Positions 47,003-54,952 of a DNA stretch of 64,000 nt are shown in pieces. The notes under the pieces were generated by a model that was not told where the DNA came from, made no database searches, and saw only the letters and a list, made by a program, of their open reading frames with translations. Both the position numbers and the translations under genes were made by a program. The stretch is from contig NZ_CP049362.1 of assembly GCF_019343455.1 (NCBI RefSeq), positions 806,001 to 870,000 on the forward strand, written 5' to 3'. The DNA is from Alcaligenes ammonioxydans (GTDB lineage Bacteria > Pseudomonadota > Gammaproteobacteria > Burkholderiales > Burkholderiaceae_B). How positions within the stretch are numbered: position 1 is the stretch's first letter; every line of letters starts with the position of its first letter.

Positions 47003-48523
47003 ATGACCACCATTAAAGAAGACGATCTGATTCAGTCCATCGCCGACGCGGTGCAGTTCATCAGTTACTACCATCCCACTGATTATCTGGAGCATCTGGC
47101 CCGCGCCTACGAGCGTGAGCAGAACCCGGCGGCCAAAGATGCCATCGCCCAGATCCTGACCAACTCGCGCATGTGCGCCGAGGGCCACCGCCCCATCTGT
47201 CAGGACACCGGGGTGGTGAACGTATTCCTGAAAGTGGGGATGGGTGTGCGTTTCGATACCCAGCGCTCCTTGCAGGAGCTCTGTGACGAGGGGGTGCGTC
47301 GCGGTTATCTGAATCCGGATAACCCGCTGCGGGCCTCCATCCTGAACGACCCTCTTTTCACGCGCAAGAACACGCGCGACAACACCCCCTGTATCGTGAA
47401 TGTCGAGCTGGTCGCCGGCGATCAGGTTCATATTCAGGTTGCAGCCAAGGGCGGTGGCTCGGAGAACAAGAGCAAGTTTGTGATGCTCAACCCCAGCGAC
47501 TCCCTGGTGGATTGGGTTCTCAGGACCGTTCCTACGATGGGTGCGGGCTGGTGTCCTCCCGGCATGCTGGGTATTGGTGTGGGCGGCACGGCCGAAAAAG
47601 CCATGCTGATGGCCAAAGAGGCCCTGATGGAAGACATCGATATGTACGAGCTGCTGCAACGCGGCCCGCAAAGCAAGCTGGAAGAGCTGCGTATCGAGCT
47701 CTACGAGAAGGTCAATGCCCTGGGCATCGGCGCTCAGGGTCTGGGTGGTTTGACTACTGTGCTGGATGTGAAGATCAACACCTTCCCGACCCATGCCGCT
47801 TCCAAGCCTGTAGCCATGATCCCCAACTGTGCCGCGACGCGCCACGTCCATTTTTCGCTGGACGGTAACGGCCCCGCCGAGTTGGTTCCTCCTCCTTTGT
47901 CAGCCTGGCCTGACATTCACTGGGCACCGGATTACAACAAGTCCCGCCAGGTGAACCTGGACGAACTGACGCCAGAAGAGGTGGCTTCCTGGAAACCTGG
48001 TCAGACCCTGCTGCTGTCGGGCAAGATGTTGACGGGCCGTGATGCGGCTCACAAACGCATCCAGGACATGCTGGAAAAGGGTGAGTCCCTGCCTGTGGAC
48101 TTCACCAACCGCGTGATTTACTACGTGGGCCCGGTTGACCCCGTGCGTGACGAAGCCGTTGGTCCAGCAGGCCCAACCACCGCTACTCGCATGGACAAGT
48201 TCACCGAGATGATGCTGTCTAAAACCGGCCTGATCTCCATGATCGGCAAGGCCGAACGCGGCCCGGCCGCCATTGAGGCCATCCGTGCTCACAAATCGGC
48301 CTACCTGATGGCCGTGGGTGGTTCCGCGTACCTGGTTTCCAAGGCCATTCGCAATGCGAAAGTGGTGGCTTTTGAAGATCTGGGCATGGAAGCCATTTAC
48401 GAGTTCGAGGTTCAGGATATGCCCGTGACCGTCGCGGTGGATTCGCAAGGTGTGTCCGTGCACAACACCGGCCCCGCCGAATGGCGCAAACGTATTGCAG
48501 AGATCTCTTTGGTCGCTGTGTAA
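47003..48523 (+). CDS. fumA: Fumarate hydratase class I (iron-sulfur)
   Basis: A 506-residue oxygen-sensitive [4Fe-4S] hydratase interconverting fumarate and malate. The N-terminal fumarase domain has CQDTGVVNVFLKVGMGV and NVELVAGDQVHIQVAAKGGG; PNCAATRHVHF holds a further cluster cysteine. The C-terminal domain has YYVGPVDPVRDEAVGPAGPT and ATRMDKFTEMML, with VGGSAYLVSKAIRNAKVVAF. Domains are fused in one chain as in FumA/FumB. A branched terminator follows. Confidence 0.93.
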   Translation: MTTIKEDDLIQSIADAVQFISYYHPTDYLEHLARAYEREQNPAAKDAIAQILTNSRMCAEGHRPICQDTGVVNVFLKVGMGVRFDTQRSLQELCDEGVRRGYLNPDNPLRASILNDPLFTRKNTRDNTPCIVNVELVAGDQVHIQVAAKGGGSENKSKFVMLNPSDSLVDWVLRTVPTMGAGWCPPGMLGIGVGGTAEKAMLMAKEALMEDIDMYELLQRGPQSKLEELRIELYEKVNALGIGAQGLGGLTTVLDVKINTFPTHAASKPVAMIPNCAATRHVHFSLDGNGPAELVPPPLSAWPDIHWAPDYNKSRQVNLDELTPEEVASWKPGQTLLLSGKMLTGRDAAHKRIQDMLEKGESLPVDFTNRVIYYVGPVDPVRDEAVGPAGPTTATRMDKFTEMMLSKTGLISMIGKAERGPAAIEAIRAHKSAYLMAVGGSAYLVSKAIRNAKVVAFEDLGMEAIYEFEVQDMPVTVAVDSQGVSVHNTGPAEWRKRIAEISLVAV

Positions 48524-48564
48524 GACGTAAAGCGGGAAGCTTGGGCTTCCCGGCGTTGTTGATA

Positions 48565-48637
48565 AAAAACCCGCATGAGTGTTTCTGGCCTGCTTGTAAA
48601 AGCAGCGTCAGTACAGCATTCAATGCGGGTTTTCTTT
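48565..48637 (+). terminator. Branched terminator after the fumarase gene
   Basis: AAAACCCGCAT (48566-48576) pairs with ATGCGGGTTTT (48623-48633); the 46-base interior has its own hairpin CTGCTT-GTAA-AAGCAG (48590-48605). T-rich sequence follows. A smaller GGGAAGC/GCTTCCC hairpin lies just upstream (48535-48552). Confidence 0.75.
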
Positions 48638-48671
48638 GGCCTGGACACTGGCTCCTTTTAGCATCACCCGT

Positions 48672-48875
48672 TCAGGACCTGAGCAACAAGCCTCGCAGCC
48701 GCAAATCCAAGGCTGCCAGCCCTTTTGCCAAGCGGGCATCGTCATCCTCGTTCTGGGCTACCCAGAATGCGGTTTCGGCCAGACTGCGGTAAATCAGACA
48801 AGCCAGGGCATGGGGGGCTGCCCGTTCAATTCGGCCTTGATCCATCAGCGCCTGGTTCCTGGCTCGGCGGGCAAC
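48672..48875 (-). pseudogene. Remnant of a TetR-family regulator (C-terminal part only)
   Basis: About 68 codons in frame, ending at 48672, read like the C-terminal ligand-binding end of a TetR protein: ALMDQGRIERAAPHALACLI, then SLAETAFWVAQNEDDDARLA and LDLRLRGLLLRS. The sequence upstream in this frame (to 49025) is proline/histidine-rich and not TetR-like, and I find no helix-turn-helix in any frame. The rest of the 48.64-49.09 kb stretch holds no gene I can support. Confidence 0.5.
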
Positions 48876-49096
48876 TGGTGCATGCGTATTGTGTGCAGGC
48901 CAATCCGGGGCTGAGCAGTGTGGGATCGGGTGTTGTGTTTCTGCTGCTCTGGGCACAGGTATTGCGTCGCCAAAACTGGATTCGGGAAGGTGGCAGGCTG
49001 TCTCTTTGGGTTTCACCAAGCGCAAGCGCGGGTTATTGCGGATTGGTATCTGGCATGCGTACTGCGACGATGATTGTCAGAACTCATTGAAATATT

Positions 49097-49181
49097 CTGT
49101 ACATCGTTATGGTGTACGGTATAGGGATGCTTTCTGGCTGACCACCGAGGGGGCCCACACAAGCGGCCCATAGAGGTGGTC
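49097..49181 (+). promoter_or_regulatory. Inverted repeat and leader hairpin before a small unknown gene
   Basis: GTACA (49099-49103) and TGTAC (49113-49117) form an inverted repeat just after TTGAAA (49087-49092), which may be a -35. Downstream, GACCACC (49140-49146) pairs with GGTGGTC (49175-49181), enclosing GGGCC/GGCCC. This could be an operator plus a structured 5' leader. Confidence 0.35.
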
Positions 49182-49198
49182 TTAATCAAGGGCCTTGT

Positions 49199-49477
49199 AT
49201 GACGCAACTTCAGCGCTCCACCACTATTCCGCAGCTCAACCCCATGATTTGGAACACGCTTGAGCTTGTGCGTTTACGCCAGACTCCCTGGCACAAGAAA
49301 CAAGCCGTGTTTGAACAATTACAGTCGCTGGGATTAGTTCAGGCCATTCCACAAACGACGCAGACTCCTTCTCCTTTTCCCGCGCCTTTGATTGCCATGT
49401 TGACCGAAGAAGGACGGCAATTGCTGGAGGCTCGCTCTCATCATCAAGAGGCATTGATCAAGCTGCTGGACGCTTGA
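49199..49477 (+). CDS. Small hypothetical protein (92 residues)
   Basis: A 92-residue soluble, mostly helical protein of unknown family. It begins MTQLQRSTTIPQLNPMIWNT, has a basic middle (RLRQTPWHKKQAVFEQL), a proline-rich linker (residues ~53-64) and an acidic helical end (LTEEGRQLLEARSHHQEALI). The shape of the N-terminal half, two helices with QAVFEQLQSLGLVQ, hints at a winged-helix-like fold, but this is weak. A leader hairpin lies upstream and a terminator downstream, supporting a real independent gene. Confidence 0.55.
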   Translation: MTQLQRSTTIPQLNPMIWNTLELVRLRQTPWHKKQAVFEQLQSLGLVQAIPQTTQTPSPFPAPLIAMLTEEGRQLLEARSHHQEALIKLLDA

Positions 49478-49498
49478 CCGTCGCTATAACGGGCCTGA

Positions 49499-49545
49499 CG
49501 GTCAGCTGCCTGGCAGCCTGACCGGTGCAAGGTTTTCTTTTTTTG
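49499..49545 (+). terminator. Terminator after the small hypothetical gene
   Basis: CGGTCAG (49499-49505) pairs with CTGACCG (49518-49524) with extra inner CTG/CAG pairs; GGTTTTCTTTTTTT follows a few bases later. It separates this gene from the repair operon. Confidence 0.65.
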
Positions 49546-49583
49546 CCGAGTCGCAGGCTTGGTGACGCCGTCGCTGAAAACGG

Positions 49584-49606
49584 TATAATACTGTTTTTAT
49601 ATACAG
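49584..49606 (+). promoter_or_regulatory. Promoter with LexA (SOS) box for the radical SAM-UdgX operon
   Basis: TATAAT (49584-49589) is followed directly by CTGTTTTTATATACAG (49591-49606), which matches the E. coli-type LexA operator CTG-N10-CAG with an A/T-rich centre. The box overlaps the expected transcription start and ends ten bases before the ATG at 49617, an ideal place for repression. TTGGTG (49559-49564) may be a weak -35. Confidence 0.8.
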
Positions 49607-49616
49607 CAATGGTGCC

Positions 49617-50822
49617 ATGGAGCTTGCGCGCAAACTTGAGATTCTGGCTGACGCGGCCAAGTATGATGCCTCGTGCGCCAGCAGTGCGGCCCCCAAACGG
49701 GATTCCCGTGGGCGCACGGGTCTGGGCGCCAGTACCGGTGCCGGTATCTGCCACAGCTTTACGCCGGACGGACGCTGCGTTTCGCTGCTCAAGATACTGC
49801 TGACCAATTTTTGCCAGTATGACTGCCTGTATTGTGTGAACCGGCGCTCCAGCAACGTGCCACGAGCGCGTTTTCGGCCTGCAGAAGTGGTGGATCTGAC
49901 GCTGGATTTTTATCGGCGCAACTATATAGATGGGCTTTTCCTGAGCTCGGGCATCATCCGCAGCTCGGACTACACCATGGAGAGTCTGGTCGAAGTGGCG
50001 CGTTCCTTGCGCGAGGATCATCATTTTCGTGGCTATATCCACCTTAAAACCATTCCGGATGCCGACCCGCAGTTGATCACGCTGGCAGGCCAGTACGCGG
50101 ACCGGCTCAGCGTCAATATTGAGCTTCCCACGGATGCCGGCCTGAATCGCCTGGCTCCGGAAAAAAGCGGTCACACGATCAAGCGGGCCATGGGGGTGAT
50201 TCGTCTGGCCCAGGAGCAGGCCCAGCAAGAGAAACGGCCCAAGGTGCCGGCGGGGCAAAGTACGCAGATGATCGTGGGGGCCGATGCGGCCGATGACCGC
50301 AATATTTTGCAAACCGCCCAGACGCTGTACGGGGCTTACAAGCTCAAACGGGTGTATTACTCCGCTTTTAGTCCTATTCCGGATAGTTCCTCGGCGCTGC
50401 CGGCGCAGCCGCCCCCGCTCTTGCGCGAGCACCGTCTGTATCAAGCCGATTTTTTGTTGCGCAGCTACGGGTTTCGGGCCGAGGAACTGTTTCAGAATAC
50501 AGGCGACCTGCCTTTGGATATTGATCCCAAGCTGTCTTGGGCCTTGTCGAACCGGGATATTTTTCCGGTGGATCTGAACCGGGCCCCTGAACGACTGATT
50601 GCCCGTGTGCCGGGCATTGGTATTCGCAATGCCAAGCGTCTGGTGGAACTGCGTCAGATGCGGGCTATTCGATACCAGGACCTGATCCGTTTGCGTTGCT
50701 CTATCCGTACATTGCAGCCTTTTGTTGTGGTGCAGGATTATCGTCCCGGGCTAGCCGAGGCGGCCTCCGACACCTTACGTCGCATGCTGTCGAGCAATCC
50801 GCAGCAACTGAGCCTGCTATGA
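49617..50822 (+). CDS. Putative DNA modification/repair radical SAM protein (TIGR03916 type)
   Basis: A 401-residue radical SAM enzyme. KLEILADAAKYDASCASS is the family N-terminus; CQYDCLYC (Cys66, Cys70, Cys73) is the iron-sulfur CxxxCxxC motif; IELPTDAGLNRLAPEK follows in the barrel. The C-terminal VPGIGIRNAKRLVELR is a helix-hairpin-helix DNA-binding motif. Such proteins are regularly encoded next to DUF4130 or UdgX proteins, as here, but their reaction is not known. ATG 49617 lies ten bases after a LexA box; there is no clear ribosome binding site. The next gene starts within about 25 bases. Confidence 0.88.
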   Translation: MELARKLEILADAAKYDASCASSAAPKRDSRGRTGLGASTGAGICHSFTPDGRCVSLLKILLTNFCQYDCLYCVNRRSSNVPRARFRPAEVVDLTLDFYRRNYIDGLFLSSGIIRSSDYTMESLVEVARSLREDHHFRGYIHLKTIPDADPQLITLAGQYADRLSVNIELPTDAGLNRLAPEKSGHTIKRAMGVIRLAQEQAQQEKRPKVPAGQSTQMIVGADAADDRNILQTAQTLYGAYKLKRVYYSAFSPIPDSSSALPAQPPPLLREHRLYQADFLLRSYGFRAEELFQNTGDLPLDIDPKLSWALSNRDIFPVDLNRAPERLIARVPGIGIRNAKRLVELRQMRAIRYQDLIRLRCSIRTLQPFVVVQDYRPGLAEAASDTLRRMLSSNPQQLSLL

Positions 50823-50844
50823 GGCCCGCTTGCCAGCTCTCCGT

Positions 50845-52392
50845 ATGGCCTACACCCGGCAAGGGCAGGCCCGGATGGTAACCCTGCAGGTAGACGGGGG
50901 GTACGCTGGCTGGCGGGAACAGGCTTTACGTGCTCTGGCCGCCAGCTGGGCACCGGAACAACTTTGCTGGGCAGACTCCTTCGCGGAACCGGGGCCCAGG
51001 GCGGGGCAAATCGGGCTGGAATATGAGCTCTCCCAGTCGCTGCCCCCCGCAACTGAGGTGTTGCAAGAGCCCCAGGGGCATGAACCCGCCAACCGGCCGT
51101 CGGTCCGTATTTCAAAAGGACTGGCTGCTTTGCTGCAAGATGCGGCGTTGTGCCGTACTGCACAGCGATGGGCCTTGCTCTATCGTGTCTTGTGGCGCTG
51201 GCACCACGGTGATCGCAGTGTGGAGTCCGTGGCCGACGAGGATGGGGCGCGTTTGTATGAGATGGCCAAGGCCGTTCGCAAGGAAAAGCACGACATGATG
51301 GCGTATGTGCGGTTTCGCCATTGTGGAACGGGCCAGTTGCCTGAGTACTGGGCTTGGTTTGAGCCCGAGCACGATGTTCTGGAGTGGATCGCTGATTATT
51401 TTTCCAGACGGATGGGGGGAACCTCTTGGTGTATTGCGACGCCTCGGCGTGTGGCGCTGTGGGATGGTCATACGCTGCAGCTACGGGATGCGCCGGACGA
51501 TCTGAAAGCCCGACAGGCTGGTCCGGGGCAGGACCAGGTAGAAGCCTTGTGGCTTCGTTATTACCAAAGCATTTTTAATCCCGCGCGCTTGAATGAAACG
51601 GCTTTGCAGCAGAGCATGCCGGTTCGATTCTGGAAGGGCTTGCCTGAAGCGAGCCTGATTCCGGCCATGGTCAGTGAGGCCCGTCGTGGAGCCCGACGAG
51701 TCGGCCAGTTCAGTGCGGTAAGTCAGATGCCAGGCAAGGTGATTGCGGTCCAGGCCGACCATGCACAGCCCGAACGCAGTGCGCCGTCGGTCCTGGAGGC
51801 CTGTCGTCGCTGCGGCCTTTGGGAGCACGCGACACACGGGGTGCCGGGGGAGGGCCCGGCAAGGGCCCGCATGATGCTGCTGGGGGAGCAGCCTGGCGAC
51901 TACGAGGATTTGGCGGGGCGCGTTTTTGTAGGGCCTGCCGGGCAGATTCTGGATCAGGCATTGCAGCGTGCCGGTATTGAGCGCAACGCGCTGTATCTGA
52001 GCAATGCCGTCAAGCATTTCAAGTGGAAAGCGAGGGGTAAGCAGCGTTTACATGTCAGCCCCTCCCAGGCCGAAGTGCAGGCATGCGGGTATTGGCTGCA
52101 AGAGGAACTGGCGCGCCTTGAACCGGCTGTCATTGTTACGCTGGGAGCCACCGCCTTGTCTGCTTTGCTGGGGCCTGAGCGACGGCTTGCCGAATATCTG
52201 GCCAAACCTTTTCTCTGGGGGCAGACTTGGGTCATTGCGACCTGGCACCCCTCCTATGCGCTGCGTGTGGGCAATGCGGCCCGTCGTGAAGAGATTGTCA
52301 GCAGCATTGCCCAGGTGCTGCAAATGGGGTGGCAGCGGGCTGCAGAGCCGGCTGCGGACAGGGCTGAAAGCAGCCTTAGCCCAGCCGTGTGA
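50845..52392 (+). CDS. DUF4130-UdgX fusion, uracil-DNA glycosylase superfamily
   Basis: A ~515-residue two-part protein. The N-terminal ~240 residues (VDGGYAGWREQALRALAA, VRKEKHDMMAYVRF) fit the DUF4130/TIGR03915 family that partners the radical SAM protein. The C-terminal ~200 residues are a family-4-like uracil-DNA glycosylase: LLGEQPGDYEDLAGRVFVGPAG (Glu348-Asp352 region), NAVKHFKWKARGKQRLHVSP and ATWHPSYALR. The His of QRLH (~residue 403) corresponds to the His that in mycobacterial UdgX forms a covalent bond to DNA at uracil. Starts TTG 50830 and ATG 50875 are also possible. The end overlaps convergent folK by 17 bases. Confidence 0.87.
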   Translation: MAYTRQGQARMVTLQVDGGYAGWREQALRALAASWAPEQLCWADSFAEPGPRAGQIGLEYELSQSLPPATEVLQEPQGHEPANRPSVRISKGLAALLQDAALCRTAQRWALLYRVLWRWHHGDRSVESVADEDGARLYEMAKAVRKEKHDMMAYVRFRHCGTGQLPEYWAWFEPEHDVLEWIADYFSRRMGGTSWCIATPRRVALWDGHTLQLRDAPDDLKARQAGPGQDQVEALWLRYYQSIFNPARLNETALQQSMPVRFWKGLPEASLIPAMVSEARRGARRVGQFSAVSQMPGKVIAVQADHAQPERSAPSVLEACRRCGLWEHATHGVPGEGPARARMMLLGEQPGDYEDLAGRVFVGPAGQILDQALQRAGIERNALYLSNAVKHFKWKARGKQRLHVSPSQAEVQACGYWLQEELARLEPAVIVTLGATALSALLGPERRLAEYLAKPFLWGQTWVIATWHPSYALRVGNAARREEIVSSIAQVLQMGWQRAAEPAADRAESSLSPAV

Positions 52393-52861
52393 TGGCCTGG
52401 TCGCGCACCTGGGCAAGCAAGTCCTTCACGCTGCCTTGCGCCAGTTCAAGCTCAGGTGCCAGATCAGCCAGCGGAACCAGCACAAAGGCACGTTCGTGCA
52501 TGCGCGGGTGTGGCACGGTCAGCCGTTCGGTGTCGATTTGTTCTTGACCGTAAAGCAACACGTCCAGATCCAGAGTGCGGGGCGCATTGCGGTACAGGCG
52601 AGTGCGACCGTGCTCTTGCTCGATGGCTTGCAGTCTGTCCAGCAAATCCTCGGGAGCCAGCGTACAGGTGAATCGGGTGACGGTGTTGACGTAGTCCGGG
52701 CCACTGGAATCCACCGGTGCGGTGCTGTAGAAGTGCGCCAGTGTCAGATCCTGGATGCCGGGAGTAGCGGCCAGCTCTGCCGCCGCGGTTTCCAGTGTCT
52801 GACGTGCCTGACCCAGGTTCGCACCCAAGGCCACATAAACCGTTGTTCCGGCTGTGCTCAT
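52376..52861 (-). CDS. folK: 2-amino-4-hydroxy-6-hydroxymethyldihydropteridine pyrophosphokinase
   Basis: A 161-residue folate-pathway kinase that transfers pyrophosphate from ATP to the pterin. VYVALGANLGQARQTLETAA is the N-terminal loop; YRNAPRTLDLDVLLYGQE and LTVPHPRMHERAFVLVPLAD are the two PROSITE-type signatures. ATG 52861 overlaps the pcnB stop (ATGA); the open frame upstream to 53026 lies inside pcnB and is not used. Confidence 0.95.
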   Translation of the reverse strand: MSTAGTTVYVALGANLGQARQTLETAAAELAATPGIQDLTLAHFYSTAPVDSSGPDYVNTVTRFTCTLAPEDLLDRLQAIEQEHGRTRLYRNAPRTLDLDVLLYGQEQIDTERLTVPHPRMHERAFVLVPLADLAPELELAQGSVKDLLAQVRDQAITRLG

Positions 52862-54237
52862 GCTGCATTTCCGCTGCTGGTACTGCTGCGCTTGGCATTG
52901 GAGCGGCGTCGGCGCGTGCGACGTTGTCCGCTGCGAGAGCCCGTGGCGGTCGCTGTAGCGGGTTTGCGCACGGCAATCATGGTGCTGCGCTCCTCGTCGC
53001 CTGCATCGGCCAGATCCATCCACCACTGTGCCTGCACGCTATCGACTTCTTTGGCTTCAGCACGAAGTTGTAAAAAGTCCACAGCGGCGCGAAAACGGGG
53101 CTGTTCGGTCATGCGCCAGATTGCACGGTTGGCGATGCGTTCAAAACGCGGCTGCATGAACCAGATTTCCCGCATATCCGATTGGAAGCGCTTTTGGATC
53201 GGCATGATGCGGCTTTGCTTTTCCAGAACCAGGTCGGCTGCCTCCAGCAGGGCTTGTTGAGGATGCATGTCCTGGCTGCTGCGTCGGTCCCACTCCTGCT
53301 TGACCAGTTTCCAGAGCAGGCAGGCATAAATAAAGCTGGGGCTGACGGATTTGCCGGCGCGCACACGGGTGTCGGTACGGGCCAGGGCCATATCCAGAAA
53401 TTCCGCGCCGCCGGGCAGGCGCTGAACCGGCTCCACCATAGGCAATAGTTTGCTGTGCAGGCCCAGCGCTTGCAGGCGCTGTATGCAGTCCATGGCGTGA
53501 CCGCAGTTCAGCAGTTTCAGCGTCTCGTCGGCCAGACGGGACTCGGGCACGTTCTCGATCAGACGTGACAAGGAACGGATCGGCGCGTCGGTGGCTGGTT
53601 CGATGGTGGCATCGAGCTTGGAGGCAAAGCGCACGGCGCGCAACATGCGCACCGGATCTTCGCGATAGCGGGTTTGCGCATCACCAATAATGCGCACCTG
53701 ACGGTTTTTCAGATCGGCTACCCCGTTGTGGTAGTCGATGACGGTCTCGGTCAGCGGGTCGTAATAGAGCGCGTTCAGCGTAAAGTCACGGCGTGCGGCA
53801 TCGTCTTCGATGGTGCCGTATTCATTGTCGCGCAGGATACGGCCATGCTCGTCCGTTTGTTTGCCGCTGTCATCGGCCCGGAATGTAGAGGTCTCGATGA
53901 CTTCCTGACCAAAGACCACGTGGACCAGACGGAAGCGGCGCCCAATAATGCGTGCGCGACGAAACAGAGGACGGATCTGTTCGGGCGTGGCATTGGTGGC
54001 CACATCAAAGTCCTTGGGCTCCAGGCCCACCAGCAGATCGCGCACGGCGCCACCAACGACATAGGCTTGATAGCCTTCGTGGTTCAGGACCTCGCACACT
54101 TTGATGGCATGACGCGAGACCAGACGCCGGTCTATGCCATGTTCTTCACGTGTGTAGCGGCGCGGCCCTTTGGGACGCGCGCTTTTGGCTGGTTTGAGCA
54201 GCCGATCGACAAATGTTTTTATTGTTCGCTTTAGCAT
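52858..54237 (-). CDS. pcnB: Poly(A) polymerase I PcnB
   Basis: A 459-residue nucleotidyltransferase that adds poly(A) tails to RNA 3' ends, promoting decay. The N-terminal YVVGGAVRDLLVGLEPKDFDVATNA holds the catalytic GG and DxD; RRARIIGRRFRLVHV and RRDFTLNALYYDPL follow; KLDATIEPATDAPIRSL begins the neck. The C-terminal tail is very basic (SGQRRTRRRRSNAKRSS), as in PcnB and unlike CCA-adding enzymes. Four-base overlap with folK. Confidence 0.93.
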   Translation of the reverse strand: MLKRTIKTFVDRLLKPAKSARPKGPRRYTREEHGIDRRLVSRHAIKVCEVLNHEGYQAYVVGGAVRDLLVGLEPKDFDVATNATPEQIRPLFRRARIIGRRFRLVHVVFGQEVIETSTFRADDSGKQTDEHGRILRDNEYGTIEDDAARRDFTLNALYYDPLTETVIDYHNGVADLKNRQVRIIGDAQTRYREDPVRMLRAVRFASKLDATIEPATDAPIRSLSRLIENVPESRLADETLKLLNCGHAMDCIQRLQALGLHSKLLPMVEPVQRLPGGAEFLDMALARTDTRVRAGKSVSPSFIYACLLWKLVKQEWDRRSSQDMHPQQALLEAADLVLEKQSRIMPIQKRFQSDMREIWFMQPRFERIANRAIWRMTEQPRFRAAVDFLQLRAEAKEVDSVQAQWWMDLADAGDEERSTMIAVRKPATATATGSRSGQRRTRRRRSNAKRSSTSSGNAA

Positions 54238-54247
54238 GCGTCTGATT

Positions 54248-54949
54248 TTACGATTTGCTGTCCATCATGTCAGCGAACAAATCGATGACTTCCCAATTAC
54301 GTTCGGTCGCTACGGCGCGCAGTTTGTCGCTGGGGTTGGTGGCAACGGGGTCCGTCACCACTTCCATCAGGGGCAGATCGTTGGGCGAGTCGCTGTAGAA
54401 CCAGCTGCGCTCGAAGTCGGACAGGGATTTGTCCATGGTCTGCAACCATTGTTGCACGCGGGTAATCTTGCCAGCCTGAAAGCTGGGCACACCACTGATC
54501 TTGCCCGTGTAGCGACCTTCCTTCATTTCGGGGGTGGTGGCTATCAGGTGGTCCACGCCCAGCGCGGCGGCAATGGGGCGGGTCACAAATTCGTTGGTGG
54601 CAGTCACAATCGCCACCAGATGGCCCTGATCCTGGTGTTTGGCCAGCAACTCGCGGGCAGCCGGGCTGATCGAGGGCAGGATCACGGCTCGCATGAACTC
54701 GTCCTGCCAGGTCAGCAGTTCTTCCTGGCTGGCGTTGGTGAGCAGGCCCAACATGAATTCGGCCGATTCTTCGGCCGTCAACAATCCCTGGTTATAGCGT
54801 TCCATCAGTTCTTCATTCAGACGGATGGCTTGGACAGGATCGCCGACGCGGCCGGTACGGGCCAGAAAGTCTGCCCACTGGTAATCGCTATCTAAAGGAA
54901 GCAGGGTGTGGTCCAGATCAAACAGGGCAATAAAAGAAGAAGCAGTCAT
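54248..54949 (-). CDS. HAD family hydrolase, subfamily IB (SerB-like)
   Basis: A 233-residue phosphatase. FIALFDLDHTLLPLDSDYQW holds the nucleophile DxDxT motif; VAIVTATNEFVTRPIA is motif II (Thr); YSDSPNDLPLMEVVTDPVA is motif IV with the metal-binding aspartates. A helical cap follows motif I, as in SerB and HAD-IB members. In betaproteobacteria this pcnB-hda neighbour has been assigned various roles (phosphoserine or histidinol phosphatase); I cannot decide. Three bases after hda. Confidence 0.85.
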   Translation of the reverse strand: MTASSFIALFDLDHTLLPLDSDYQWADFLARTGRVGDPVQAIRLNEELMERYNQGLLTAEESAEFMLGLLTNASQEELLTWQDEFMRAVILPSISPAARELLAKHQDQGHLVAIVTATNEFVTRPIAAALGVDHLIATTPEMKEGRYTGKISGVPSFQAGKITRVQQWLQTMDKSLSDFERSWFYSDSPNDLPLMEVVTDPVATNPSDKLRAVATERNWEVIDLFADMMDSKS

Positions 54950-54952
54950 GAC

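Noticed and set aside
46214..47851. A 545-codon minus-strand frame across the crotonase and fumarase genes
   Set aside because: Runs antisense through two clear genes and their spacer; low-complexity composition.
48725..49090. A 121-codon plus-strand frame in the gene-poor stretch
   Set aside because: Has a short hydrophobic run but no start signal or family wording; overlaps the TetR remnant.
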